From the NCBI GenBank assembly GCA_020630575.1, contig JAHDBD010000033.1, positions 1-44,401 of the forward strand: 44,401 bases of DNA, given 5' to 3'. Position 1 is the first letter of the stretch. The number at the start of each line of letters is the position of its first letter. The translations under genes were made by a program, and so were the position numbers. The notes under the pieces are model-generated. The model was not told where the DNA came from. It saw only the letters and a list, made by a program, of their open reading frames with translations, and made no database searches. Origin of the DNA: Bernardetia sp. (GTDB taxonomy: Bacteria; Bacteroidota; Bacteroidia; Cytophagales; Bernardetiaceae). This document shows positions 1-8,302 of this stretch, piece by piece.

Positions 1-110
1 TAATCACTAATCACTAATCACTAATCACTAATCACTAATCACTAATCACTAATCACTAATCACTAATCACTAATCACTAATCACTAATCACTAATCACTA
101 ATCACTAATC
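1..110. repeat. Heptanucleotide tandem repeat (TAATCAC)n
   Basis: About 15.7 perfect copies of the 7-mer TAATCAC run from the window edge to base 110, so the true left end is not visible. Because 7 is not a multiple of 3, TAA occurs in all three forward frames and TAG in all three reverse frames, so the tract cannot be coding. It ends 5 bases before the first ATG of the inositol-monophosphatase-type gene. It therefore replaces the usual leader or promoter sequence there. Perfect short repeats of this kind are prone to slippage. Confidence 0.97.
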
Positions 111-115
111 AAAGT

Positions 116-976
116 ATGACTACTAATTCATCAGATTCAACCTCTATAAATAAAATGAAACTTGATTTGCCTTTTTTGAGAAAAGAAGTCAGTAAATTAG
201 CTGAAAAAGTAGCTAAATTTATTTATAAGGAAGCTCAAGATTTTGATAAAGATGACATTGAAGTCAAAAGTTTTAATAGTTTGGTTTCTTATGTAGACAA
301 AGAAGCAGAGAAAAAAATTGTTGAATGTCTTAGAGAACTTTTACCTCAAGCTGGAATTATTGCAGAAGAAGGAACAGGAACTCCAAAAGAAGAAGGTTTT
401 AATTGGATAATTGATCCACTAGATGGAACGACTAATTTTGTTCATGGAATTCCAGTCTATTCAATTAGTATTGCACTCTCACATACAAAAAATAACAAAA
501 CAGAGCTTTTAGTAGGAATTGTCTATGAAGTAAATCGTAAAGAATGTTTTGCAGCACATCAAAATGGAGGAGCAACTTTAAATGGAAAAAAAATATCTGT
601 TTCTGGAGAAAAAGAGCTAGGCAAGTCACTAATTGCTACGGGATTTCCCTATGAAGATTTTGAAAGAATAGAAGATTATCTTTTTATGATGGGAAAAATG
701 ATGAAAGCTGCACATGGTTTGCGTAGATTAGGATCAGCAGCTGTAGATTTGTCTTTTGTGGCAGCAGGGCGTTTTGAAGGTTATTTTGAATATAATCTAA
801 ATGCGTGGGACGTTGCAGCAGGCGCACTTATTGTAAAAGAAGCTGGAGGAATTGTAAGTGATTTTGAAGGAAATGAAATAGTAGATAATTATGTTTTTGG
901 AAAACAAATTATTGCAGCTACAAATATTCATTCACAAATTTTAGAATTGGTAAAAGATGTTTTTTTGAAGAAATGA
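116..976 (+). CDS. suhB: Inositol monophosphatase family protein (SuhB-like)
   Basis: A 286-aa soluble Mg2+-dependent phosphatase of the inositol monophosphatase superfamily. Visible signatures are the metal-binding E84-E85-G, the D100-P-L-D103-G-T motif preceded by W-I-I, and the C-terminal W231-D232-V-A-A-G motif followed by EAGG. Length is slightly above the usual 260-270 aa because of an N-terminal tail. The ATG at 116 sits only 5 bases from the heptamer repeat, and a second ATG at 155 (Met14) would give a more typical N-terminus, so the start is uncertain. Substrate is not settled by sequence: inositol-1-phosphate and related sugar phosphates are family substrates, and SuhB homologues can also act in rRNA transcription. 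The next gene overlaps its stop, suggesting co-transcription. Confidence 0.9.
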   Translation: MTTNSSDSTSINKMKLDLPFLRKEVSKLAEKVAKFIYKEAQDFDKDDIEVKSFNSLVSYVDKEAEKKIVECLRELLPQAGIIAEEGTGTPKEEGFNWIIDPLDGTTNFVHGIPVYSISIALSHTKNNKTELLVGIVYEVNRKECFAAHQNGGATLNGKKISVSGEKELGKSLIATGFPYEDFERIEDYLFMMGKMMKAAHGLRRLGSAAVDLSFVAAGRFEGYFEYNLNAWDVAAGALIVKEAGGIVSDFEGNEIVDNYVFGKQIIAATNIHSQILELVKDVFLKK

Positions 977-1491
977 TAAATCAAGAAGGAGATAGTGTGC
1001 AGTCAAATCAACTCTTAAAATTTATTGGAGTAGGTGTTTTTATGTTTTGGTTTCTAAGCTACTTGGATTCTAGCATTAGTGCTACTTTGAAAACAATTTT
1101 CATGTATCTTCCTGCTGAATTTAACTTCAATGCCTTAATAGCTTATCCTATTAATGATTTTACTACTTTAGGTATTATATTATTTGTGTTCTTTATGCTT
1201 GTGAAAAATATCAAGCAAAATTATGAAAACGAAAATTATCACAAGAAGATGATTATTTTATTCATAATTGGAATTATTATTTTAGCAATATATTCGGTAA
1301 TATCGCCTTCTGCTATAGCTTATTTTTTTATAGAGGTTTTGGGTTCTGATATGAATAGAAACTATGGAGAATCTTATGTTCCTTATATAGGACTTGGAAC
1401 TTATGCTATTACTACTATAATAAAGCTTACTGTTGTAGCTTATGTATTTCTCAAAAATACTAATTTTCAAAATTCTTCTGCTTCATCTTAA
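973..1491 (+). CDS. Small integral membrane protein, unknown function
   Basis: A 172-aa protein with about four hydrophobic segments (roughly residues 14-31, 55-77, 93-124 and 137-161). No family was recognised. Its ATG overlaps the stop of the upstream phosphatase gene in an ATGATAA arrangement, which suggests translational coupling. An alternative start is the GTG at 997, five bases after an AAGGAG at 986-991. That would be an unusually good Shine-Dalgarno site for this window, where most genes lack one. The alternative start removes eight polar residues and does not affect the membrane segments. No catalytic motif is visible. Confidence 0.75.
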   Translation: MINQEGDSVQSNQLLKFIGVGVFMFWFLSYLDSSISATLKTIFMYLPAEFNFNALIAYPINDFTTLGIILFVFFMLVKNIKQNYENENYHKKMIILFIIGIIILAIYSVISPSAIAYFFIEVLGSDMNRNYGESYVPYIGLGTYAITTIIKLTVVAYVFLKNTNFQNSSASS

Positions 1492-1554
1492 ATTTTATCG
1501 TATTTTTGAAAATTAGAATTCTTATAATTTAAAATAAACAACTCAAACTTATTT

Positions 1555-2301
1555 ATGGGATTACTTTCAGGAAAAAATGTGCTTATCACAGGTGCATCTC
1601 GTGGAATCGGACGTGCAATGGCAGAACGTTTTGCAGAAGAAGGTGCAAATGTTGGTTTTACATACCTTTCTAGTGTAGAAAAAGGTGAGGCATTACAAAA
1701 AGAACTTTCAGAAAAAGGAACAACTATAAAAGGCTATCGTTCGGATGCTTCTGATTTTAAAGCTGCTGAAGAATTGGTAGGAAATTTTGTCAAAGATTTT
1801 GGTTCTCTTGATGTACTTGTCAATAATGCAGGAATTACAAGAGACAACTTGTTGATGCGAATGAGCGAAGACCAATGGGACGAGGTGATGAGAGTCAATC
1901 TAAAGTCTGTTTTTAACTTAGTAAAGGCTTCTACACGAACATTTTTGAAACAAAAACAAGGTTCAATCATCAATGTAACTTCTGTTGTTGGAATTAAAGG
2001 AAATGCAGGACAAGCAAATTATGCAGCTTCAAAAGCTGGAATCATTGGTTTTACAAAATCGATTGCTTTAGAGTTAGGCTCAAGAAATATTCGTTGTAAC
2101 GCTATTGCCCCAGGTTTTATAGAAACTGAAATGACAGAGCAATTAGATGAAAAAATGATTGCTGAATGGAAAAGTGCAATTCCGTTGCGTCGTGCAGGTT
2201 CTTCAAGAGAAGTAGCTGATGTTACTGTTTTCTTAGCTTCAGATTATTCAAAATATGTTACAGGACAGGTTCTTCAAGTTGATGGTGGAATGCTTACTTA
2301 A
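1555..2301 (+). CDS. fabG: 3-oxoacyl-ACP reductase FabG
   Basis: A 248-aa classical short-chain dehydrogenase/reductase that would reduce 3-oxoacyl-ACP with NADPH in fatty acid elongation. The N-terminus carries the cofactor motif TGASRGIG (residues 12-19), followed by NNAG (90-93), N115, and the catalytic S143, Y156-x3-K160. The C-terminus [11 protein letters not shown] is typical of FabG. Length matches the family exactly. A TATTTTTG box at 1501-1508 could be a Bacteroidota -7 element, but no clear partner element is seen. A strong hairpin terminator follows. Other SDR reductases share these motifs; the FabG assignment rests on overall similarity of the C-terminal region. Confidence 0.93.
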   Translation: MGLLSGKNVLITGASRGIGRAMAERFAEEGANVGFTYLSSVEKGEALQKELSEKGTTIKGYRSDASDFKAAEELVGNFVKDFGSLDVLVNNAGITRDNLLMRMSEDQWDEVMRVNLKSVFNLVKASTRTFLKQKQGSIINVTSVVGIKGNAGQANYAASKAGIIGFTKSIALELGSRNIRCNAIAPGFIETEMTEQLDEKMIAEWKSAIPLRRAGSSREVADVTVFLASDYSKYVTGQVLQVDGGMLT

Positions 2302-2321
2302 TTAGGAAAAAAATAAAGTAT

Positions 2322-2360
2322 AAAAAAAGAGGTTGAACTTTTAGGACAACCTCTTTTTTT
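2322..2360. terminator. Bidirectional rho-independent terminator
   Basis: A perfect 14-bp stem (2322-2335 with 2347-2360) has an 11-base loop. It is A-rich on one side and T-rich on the other, so it can work in both directions. It lies between the convergent fabG and the minus-strand HMA gene. Confidence 0.93.
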
Positions 2361-2384
2361 GTTTTTGATAGTGTCATTTTGTTA

Positions 2385-2732
2385 TTAATGACCTCCTTTT
2401 TGGCAACAAGCAGGCAAATCATTGTAAGCACCTGACTCAGCTTCCACTTCGTCAGCATCATAACCTACATTTGCAATCGCTTTTTTGATAGCTTCTGCAT
2501 TGATTTTTTTAGGGTTAAAAACTACTGTTGTTTCTTTTTTATCTACATCAACAGAAACTGATTTTATACCTTTTTCTTGGATTAAGGCTTCTTCAATGCG
2601 CTCTTTGCACATACCACATTGGATAGATTCAGTTTTGATAACGATAGTTTCGCTTTTTTTAGGCGCAAATGTATTTGAAGTTCCTACAAAGGCGATAAAG
2701 ATAAGAGCTAATGAAAAAATGATAGATTTCAT
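2385..2732 (-). CDS. Secreted heavy-metal-associated (HMA) domain protein
   Basis: A 115-aa exported metallochaperone-like protein. A signal peptide (about residues 1-22) is followed by one HMA fold with the metal-binding motif C39-G-M-C42, and the tail ends in a vicinal CC pair and a final His, which could add metal ligands. The CGMC form of the CxxC loop is typical of copper-type HMA proteins. It is the last gene of a three-gene minus-strand set with a TonB receptor and a HYC_CC_PP protein, so it probably binds copper in the periplasm after import. The metal is inferred from the family and not shown by sequence. Confidence 0.88.
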   Translation of the reverse strand: MKSIIFSLALIFIAFVGTSNTFAPKKSETIVIKTESIQCGMCKERIEEALIQEKGIKSVSVDVDKKETTVVFNPKKINAEAIKKAIANVGYDADEVEAESGAYNDLPACCQKGGH

Positions 2733-2802
2733 AAAATTGAAAATTGATTAAATGAATAATTTATAAAAATGTTTGTTTATTGAAATTTAAAACCTCGTTG
2801 AC

Positions 2803-2828
2803 AGTTGCATTCTGAACCTCAACGACGA
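2803..2828 (-). repeat. Short interspersed element downstream of TonB receptor
   Basis: On the minus strand this reads TCGTCGTTGAGG..AATGCAACT and starts 13 bases past the receptor stop codon. A closely similar element lies at 28561-28589, also just after a minus-strand stop. Both resemble the widespread 'CGTCATTGCGAGG...GCAATC' intergenic repeat of many bacteria, from memory of that sequence. Confidence 0.5.
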
Positions 2829-2841
2829 TTAAAAGAGGTAT

Positions 2842-5124
2842 TTAAAAATAAAAACGTAAACCTGCATAACCCATTGCACCCATAATTGGCGCATATACTC
2901 TACTTGTATCAAAATGCTCTCCAAATGGATTTTGAGAGTTTAAAATAGGATTAGATTGAGAATAATTAGTCAAATTTTCTCCTCCTATATAGATTTCTAA
3001 AGGTTTATTAGAAATTTTGAAATTACGAGTAATTTGAGCATTCATCAAGAAATAAGCAGGACTTTGAGAGCTTTCAACTACTTCATTATTATTTGCTTCG
3101 TTGTAATAAGCTGGTAAACGCTGCGAACCAATAAATTGCCCAGTCCAGTCAAAAGCCCACTTTTTATTTTTAGTTTGGTATTCTAAGTTTGTGAAAAAAC
3201 GGTGAGCAGCATTGTAGGGAACAGTTACTAAATTATTTTCAATAGTTGTTTTGACATCATAATATTTGTAGGCAAAAATAGCTTTTAAACCATGTGTAAT
3301 TTCATATTCGGCTTGAACTTGAAAGCTATTTGCAAAAGATTTTCCGTTGTTATTGGCATTTAGATTATCAAAACGAATTTCTGAAGGATTTTCTACATTC
3401 AAAATGACTTGATTTTCAAAATCTGTTCTATAAAAATCTACTGTAACTTTTCCTTTTCTACCTGCAATATCGAAACCTTGAACAAAACTTGCACCTGTAT
3501 TCCAAGCTATTTCTGGCTGTAAATCAGAATTAATAACTAGTTTTCTAGAACTAGCAAAGAAACGACTATTTTCTACAATCGGATTGGCTACACGAAAACC
3601 ACGTCCAGCAGAAGCACGAAAAACTGTATTTTTGGCAGCATTCCATTTCAGACTCAAACGAGGAGAAACTTGTGTTCCATACAAATTATGAAAATCCGAA
3701 CGCACACCAGCCACAGCCGTAAAATCTCCATCTCTATTGAATGTATATTCTGCAAAAACAGCAGGAATAGATTCTTCTCTATCTAAAACTAACTCTTCAT
3801 TAGATTCGTTTTGATAGTCATTGTAATTCTGAAAGGTGTTATTATAAACATAACTTACACCACTACGAAGTAAATGTTTCTTAGAGATTGTCCAATCCAC
3901 AATTCCATTATAAAAGAAATAATCTTCTTTTCCATCATAGAATTTCTGTCCCCAAACTTGATTTAATTCATGATGATTTGCTGTAATCTGATTTCCAAAA
4001 CTTACATTTTTTCCTAAGAAAAAACCTAGTTTTGCCCAACCTTCAATCCTACGAGTATTCATTTCTACACCGTATGATTGTTGAGAAATATCACCATTTA
4101 GTAATTCTTCTTTTGTAGTAGGTTTATAATCTAACTGACCACCAAAACGATTTTCATCTAAAACACGAATTCCAAACTGGCTTTCAAAGTTTTTACCTTC
4201 ATATTTCCAACGGTTTAAAGCATTTAGTTGGCGATATTTTGGTAAATCTAAAAATCCATCATTGTTTCTATCGTTTTCCATTACAGAGCCACTTGCATGC
4301 AAAAGTGTAGCAGAACTCCATTTTGAATTGATATGATGAATAAGATTTAAGTTTCCTTCTAAACGTCCATTTGGATTGAAATAAAGGTTTAAAAGATTTT
4401 CATTTTTCTCTTTTTTACTTTTTGGACTAATTAACTGTGTGTTTATTTGTCCCGTTATAGATTCATAACCATTGACAACTGAGCCTGCACCTTTATTGAT
4501 GTCAATTGAAGAAACCCAAGTTCCTGAAATAAATTGAAGTCCAGAGCGAACATTCAAACCTCTCATCATGGGCATTCCTTCCACTAAAAGCTGAGAATAA
4601 ACACCATCAAGTCCTAACATTTTTATCTGACGAGAACCTGTAACGGCATCAGCAGTAGTGGCATCGACAGAAGCATTAGTTTCAAAACTTTCTGAAAGTG
4701 TACAACAAGCAGCTTTTTTCAAATCACTCGTTGTAATAGTTTCATTTTGATTAACAATTAAGTCATTTAAACTAGATTCTACTGTTACACTTGCTAAAGA
4801 TGAAGATTGTAATGTGATTTCTAAGAAAGTTTTTCCTTCTGTAGAAATGGTATCACTTTTATAGCCTGTATAACTGACGATTAGTTTATCGGTTTTGGCT
4901 ATTTTTTTGAGTTTGAAATTTCCGTTTTCGTCGGTGGTTGTGCCTATTGTTGTTCCTTTCCAAACTAAGTTGGAAAAAGGTAAGGCAGAAAGAGAATCTG
5001 GGTTTGTAGGAGAGACCTCAGAAATTGTTCCTTGTATGAAAGAATTGTTTTGTGCTTTTGTAGCATTAGTATAAAAACTAAAGGCTAACAACAAGCTACA
5101 AACAATAAAATTATATTTTTTCAT
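2842..5124 (-). CDS. TonB-dependent receptor, probable copper-related
   Basis: A 760-aa outer-membrane receptor. It begins with a signal peptide (about 1-24), then a carboxypeptidase-regulatory-like beta domain (about 28-107), a plug domain (about 115-230) and a beta-barrel ending in an aromatic residue (GLRFYF). The plug begins with an unusual vicinal Cys pair (C140-C141) in the context KKAACCTLSESF, seen in receptors that travel with HMA and HYC_CC_PP proteins. The neighbours on both sides are those two proteins on the same strand, which supports uptake of copper or a copper complex powered by TonB. The substrate is inferred from context. Two small hairpins separate it from the upstream gene. 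Confidence 0.9.
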   Translation of the reverse strand: MKKYNFIVCSLLLAFSFYTNATKAQNNSFIQGTISEVSPTNPDSLSALPFSNLVWKGTTIGTTTDENGNFKLKKIAKTDKLIVSYTGYKSDTISTEGKTFLEITLQSSSLASVTVESSLNDLIVNQNETITTSDLKKAACCTLSESFETNASVDATTADAVTGSRQIKMLGLDGVYSQLLVEGMPMMRGLNVRSGLQFISGTWVSSIDINKGAGSVVNGYESITGQINTQLISPKSKKEKNENLLNLYFNPNGRLEGNLNLIHHINSKWSSATLLHASGSVMENDRNNDGFLDLPKYRQLNALNRWKYEGKNFESQFGIRVLDENRFGGQLDYKPTTKEELLNGDISQQSYGVEMNTRRIEGWAKLGFFLGKNVSFGNQITANHHELNQVWGQKFYDGKEDYFFYNGIVDWTISKKHLLRSGVSYVYNNTFQNYNDYQNESNEELVLDREESIPAVFAEYTFNRDGDFTAVAGVRSDFHNLYGTQVSPRLSLKWNAAKNTVFRASAGRGFRVANPIVENSRFFASSRKLVINSDLQPEIAWNTGASFVQGFDIAGRKGKVTVDFYRTDFENQVILNVENPSEIRFDNLNANNNGKSFANSFQVQAEYEITHGLKAIFAYKYYDVKTTIENNLVTVPYNAAHRFFTNLEYQTKNKKWAFDWTGQFIGSQRLPAYYNEANNNEVVESSQSPAYFLMNAQITRNFKISNKPLEIYIGGENLTNYSQSNPILNSQNPFGEHFDTSRVYAPIMGAMGYAGLRFYF

Positions 5125-5157
5125 TGTTATTGAGTTTATTAAGATTTAAAAACGTAG

Positions 5158-5205
5158 CGTACACTTTAGTGTGCGAGTATTATGTACCGTACCTTTTCAG
5201 GTGCG
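5158..5205. repeat. Pair of look-alike 18-nt hairpins
   Basis: Two 18-mers, 5158-5175 and 5188-5205, start exactly 30 bases apart. Both begin CGTAC and end GTGCG, and each folds on itself (ACACT/AGTGT and ACCT/AGGT cores). They lie between the HYC_CC_PP gene and the receptor gene of the same operon. The 12-mer GTACCTTTTCAG of the second copy recurs at 11210-11221 upstream of fabH. Confidence 0.7.
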
Positions 5206-5219
5206 ACAAAAACGACTAT

Positions 5220-5699
5220 CTACAATCTAAAAACCTGAATAAAGACAATAAAAAGTTTACCTAACTTCCAATTGGGGGGAGGAAGGTCTGCAAAATGAGT
5301 AATTTGAAAAGTTGTAAAAAATGACTTTTCTGTAAATTTTTTTAAATAAATTTGAGAAGGAAGAAGAGCTATAAAATGACCAAAATCAAAAATAATTTTT
5401 TGAGTAGAAATAGCTTCAAAATTAGCTTTTTCATAAGAAACTTCTGTATCACAACAATTATCTTTAGTATTTTCTAAATGATAGGTGTCTTCTATATGTG
5501 TATTTTTATCTGTCAGTTTTGCAAAATTAGCTGCTGAAATATCACAACAACATTTTTTTGCTTCTACTATAATAGACGTATTTGTTTTTCCACTCATCTG
5601 ACAATAATGCTCAATAATTGGCAAGCCCACTGAACCCAAAATGAGTTGGAGAGAAAGCCAAAGGCAAGTTATTGTAATATGTAATTTTTGGGAAATCAA
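5220..5699 (-). CDS. HYC_CC_PP family protein
   Basis: A 159-aa small protein that carries the features this Bacteroidota family is named for: H31-Y-C33, Cys clusters C50-C51-C52 and C82-C83, and a proline run (140-142) near the C-terminus. A hydrophobic stretch at about residues 8-27 is a signal peptide or anchor. Family members are found beside TonB receptors and HMA-domain proteins, as here, where it is the first gene of the minus-strand set. The Cys/His content suggests metal binding in the envelope, but no biochemical role is established. The promoter candidate upstream (5757-5788) would drive all three genes. Confidence 0.82.
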   Translation of the reverse strand: MISQKLHITITCLWLSLQLILGSVGLPIIEHYCQMSGKTNTSIIVEAKKCCCDISAANFAKLTDKNTHIEDTYHLENTKDNCCDTEVSYEKANFEAISTQKIIFDFGHFIALLPSQIYLKKFTEKSFFTTFQITHFADLPPPNWKLGKLFIVFIQVFRL

Positions 5700-5756
5700 C
5701 TAGACTATTTTGATTAAAAAAGATTGAGTTTTGAAAGAATTTTGAATTTCTTGTAA

Positions 5757-5788
5757 CAAAGTTATGCTATTTATACGTAAAACTTCAA
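5757..5788 (-). promoter_or_regulatory. Bacteroidota-type promoter for the copper operon
   Basis: On the minus strand a TTG (5788-5786) is followed after 21 bases by TAACTTTG (5764-5757), matching the TTG-N(17-23)-TAnnTTTG pattern. It lies 58 bases upstream of the HYC_CC_PP start. Confidence 0.6.
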
Positions 5789-5818
5789 TTTAAAGGTTTT
5801 ATTTTTGGGTTTTCTGTA

Positions 5819-5826
5819 TAGTTTTG
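5819..5826 (+). promoter_or_regulatory. Candidate -7 box for TerC gene
   Basis: TAGTTTTG matches TAnnTTTG. It overlaps the region upstream of the ATG at 5902 and so supports that start rather than one nearer 5824. No TTG at standard spacing was found. Confidence 0.4.
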
Positions 5827-5901
5827 CAGTATATTTATAGTCCATTAACTAAAATCAGTCTAAAACGTTTTTCACAACTCAACCAAACTACCTACTTTTT
5901 T

Positions 5902-6744
5902 ATGAATTTTGAGTATTTATTGACAGCACAAGGACTTACAAGTCTTTTTATTCTTGCCCTTTTAGAAATTGTATTAGGAATAGATAACATTATTTTTATC
6001 AGTATTATTGCTGGAAAAGTTCCACCAGATAAGCAGCAATTTACTAGAACGGTTGGTTTGGCTCTTGCTCTGATTGTACGTATAGGTCTTCTGTTTGGTA
6101 TTACATGGTTAGTGGGACTTACAGCTACTGTCATTGATGCTACCGAATTTATACATATGTTAGGTATCGAACAAGATTTGGGAGAAGGAGGAAAACTTTC
6201 TTGGAAAGATATTATTTTGCTTTTAGGAGGTTTGTTTTTAGTTTATAAAAGTACGACTGAAATTCACGACAAAATGGAACTTACTGAAGAAGAGGAGACT
6301 CCAAAATTAGCTACTAATTCTGTTGCTGCTGCTATTTTTCAAATTGTTTTAATAGATATTGTATTTTCGTTTGATTCTATTCTTACGGCTGTCGGAATTG
6401 TAAAAGAAGTAGCTGTAATGATTGTAGCTGTTATTATTTCAATGGCTGTAATGATGGTTTTTGCAGGAAAAATTAGCGATTTTATCAATAACAATCCTAC
6501 TTTTAAAATGCTTGCTCTTTCATTCTTGATTTTGATTGGTTTCTTATTAGTTTTGGAATCTTTAGAAGTTCATGTCGAAAAAACTTATGTTTATGTAGCG
6601 ATGGCATTTGCTTGTATGGTAGAAGTGCTGAATATGCGTACTCGTAAAGGAACACAACAACATCGTAATATTATTCCTATGGGACTTTCTGTACCTGTTC
6701 CATATATGCAAGATGTGAAAGAAGATGAAAATGATAAATTGTAA
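5902..6744 (+). CDS. TerC family integral membrane protein
   Basis: A 280-aa membrane protein of the TerC family, whose members are linked to metal (tellurite, manganese) homeostasis. The start at 5902 (MNFEYLL) is chosen because a longer reading from 5824 would add 26 residues unlike the family and would overlap a promoter-like box. Characteristic stretches are LLEIVLGIDNIIFI near the N-terminus, IVLIDIVFSFDSI in the middle (acidic residues inside membrane helices, a family hallmark), and seven or so hydrophobic segments. A polar loop rich in Glu lies between the two halves. It is transcribed divergently from the copper operon and followed by its own terminator. Substrate unknown. Confidence 0.9.
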   Translation: MNFEYLLTAQGLTSLFILALLEIVLGIDNIIFISIIAGKVPPDKQQFTRTVGLALALIVRIGLLFGITWLVGLTATVIDATEFIHMLGIEQDLGEGGKLSWKDIILLLGGLFLVYKSTTEIHDKMELTEEEETPKLATNSVAAAIFQIVLIDIVFSFDSILTAVGIVKEVAVMIVAVIISMAVMMVFAGKISDFINNNPTFKMLALSFLILIGFLLVLESLEVHVEKTYVYVAMAFACMVEVLNMRTRKGTQQHRNIIPMGLSVPVPYMQDVKEDENDKL

Positions 6745-6773
6745 ATAATAAATATTAATTAATGAAATTTTTG

Positions 6774-6808
6774 AAAAAGCATTAGAATATAAAAATCTAA
6801 TGCTTTTT
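6774..6808 (+). terminator. Rho-independent terminator after TerC
   Basis: A perfect 13-bp stem (6774-6786 with 6796-6808), 9-base loop, with the right arm ending in a T run. It separates the TerC gene from the ABC ATPase gene. Confidence 0.9.
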
Positions 6809-6829
6809 TCTATTTACTGAATTTTGCAA

Positions 6830-7879
6830 ATGCTCAAAACTGAAAATCTAACCATTGGTTATCCATCCAAAATTATCTTAAAAGACCTAAATCTTCATTT
6901 AGAAAAGGGAAAATTAACAGCTCTTTTGGGAATAAATGGTGCTGGAAAATCTACTCTTTTGCGAACTATTGCAGGAGTGCAAAAACCAATTTTGGGAACT
7001 GTTTTTCTAAAACATGATAACACTCAAAAATCAATTCAAAAACTGTCTAAAAAAGAAATAGCTAAAAAAATAAGTTTGGTTCTGACAGAACAAGCTGCAA
7101 CCACTCGCCTGACTGTCAAAGAATTAATTGCTTTAGGGCGTTATCCTCATACTTCTTGGAATGGAAGTTTTGATAAAGAAGACCAAAAAACAATTGATTG
7201 GGCAATAGAAGCTGTTTCGATGAATGAATATGCAGATATTCCGATAGGAGAATTGAGCGATGGACTCCGACAAAAAACAATGATTGGACGTGCTTTGGCA
7301 CAAGAAGGCGATATTTTGCTTTTAGATGAACCTACAGCACATTTAGATTTGGTAAATCGTAGTGAAGTAATGCTGCTTTTATCACAGATTGCAACGGATT
7401 TTAATAAAGCTATTTTAGTTTCTACTCACGAATTAGACCTTATTTTACAGATTGCTCATACCTTGTGGCTTATTTCTTCCTCTAATTCTGATGAAGATAA
7501 ATTGAATCAAAAAGGGAAATTACAAAACCGAAAATTACTTGTTGGTTTGGCAGAAGAACTGGTTTTGAATGGAGAATTGGCAAATGCTTTTGTGCGTCCT
7601 CCTCTTTATTTTGATAGAGAAAAGGGAAATTTTAAGATTCAGAATGAAGAACACAAAATCACTTTTTTTATAGAAGGAGATACAATTGGAACATATTGGA
7701 CAAAGTTAGCCTTAGAAAAACGAGGAATTTATTCAGAAATAATTGATACTAATCTCAAATTAATAAATTTTGAAAATAATTTGATTGTCAAAGTAATAAG
7801 GCAAGATGAAAATAGTTGGCAATGGATTTTTGAGGAGAAGATTTTTGAGAATTTAGAAGAGTTTTTGGAGTTTTTGTAA
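6830..7879 (+). CDS. ABC transporter ATP-binding protein (FecE/BtuD-like), orphan
   Basis: A 349-aa ATPase resembling those of iron-siderophore, haem and cobalamin importers. The start is the ATG at 6830; a TTG two codons earlier is less likely. Walker A is GINGAGKST (34-42), Walker B ILLLDEP (162-168) and the switch His is H200. The signature is LSDGLRQ (142-148) in place of LSGGQ, a variant I have seen in Bacteroidota members. Typical family length is about 250-260 aa; the last 90-100 residues form an extra C-terminal region with mixed alpha/beta character. No permease or binding protein lies nearby, so the partner must be elsewhere. Confidence 0.88.
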   Translation: MLKTENLTIGYPSKIILKDLNLHLEKGKLTALLGINGAGKSTLLRTIAGVQKPILGTVFLKHDNTQKSIQKLSKKEIAKKISLVLTEQAATTRLTVKELIALGRYPHTSWNGSFDKEDQKTIDWAIEAVSMNEYADIPIGELSDGLRQKTMIGRALAQEGDILLLDEPTAHLDLVNRSEVMLLLSQIATDFNKAILVSTHELDLILQIAHTLWLISSSNSDEDKLNQKGKLQNRKLLVGLAEELVLNGELANAFVRPPLYFDREKGNFKIQNEEHKITFFIEGDTIGTYWTKLALEKRGIYSEIIDTNLKLINFENNLIVKVIRQDENSWQWIFEEKIFENLEEFLEFL

Positions 7880-7909
7880 ACGCATAAAAATTAAAGAAAA
7901 TAAGAGAAG

Positions 7910-8302
7910 TTATATAGAACTAATTATTTCTATCACTTCACAAGAAGCAGTTTTTTTCGAACCTTCCATAAAATAGCCAACTGTTCCTATTTTTATTTTT
8001 TCATTATGATAGGATAGAGAAGAAGAAATTGCAATCCACATTTTGGCAGTTCCTTCTTGTGCAACAGGTTTTTCTTTACTAATAATTATTTTACCTTCTT
8101 CATCTTCAAATTCAGCCCAAATACTAAATACCCCTTTTTTTGTGTGATTTTCGTGTTCATACCAAAAGTTACCTTTGATTCCTTGAAAAGGAGGTGTTTT
8201 TCTTCCTCCTTCTTCTCTTGTATAAAACTTATATTTTACTTTAAAATTTGCTTTTTTATTCCATTGCTCTTCATAAGGAATATGTAATTCTTGATTTATC
8301 AT
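7910..8302 (-). CDS. Small protein resembling EF-Tu domain 3
   Basis: A 130-aa cytoplasmic-looking protein without signal or membrane segments. Residues about 18-45 (KVKYKFYTREEGGRKTPPF) match the start of elongation factor Tu domain 3, where the conserved EEGGR-x-TPF loop helps contact tRNA. The end (GTVGYFMEGSKKTASCEV) aligns with the EF-Tu closing strands (REGGRTVGAG). No GTPase domain is present. Single-domain proteins like this are found in Bacteroidota, without a known role that I can name. It stands alone, convergent with the ABC ATPase gene. Confidence 0.6.
   Translation of the reverse strand: MINQELHIPYEEQWNKKANFKVKYKFYTREEGGRKTPPFQGIKGNFWYEHENHTKKGVFSIWAEFEDEEGKIIISKEKPVAQEGTAKMWIAISSSLSYHNEKIKIGTVGYFMEGSKKTASCEVIEIISSI

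Noticed and set aside
1..110. CRISPR array
   Set aside because: The unit is a 7-mer with no spacers; it is a simple tandem repeat.
5824..5901. N-terminal extension of the TerC gene
   Set aside because: It adds 26 residues unlike the family and overlaps a promoter-like box; the ATG at 5902 gives a standard TerC N-terminus.
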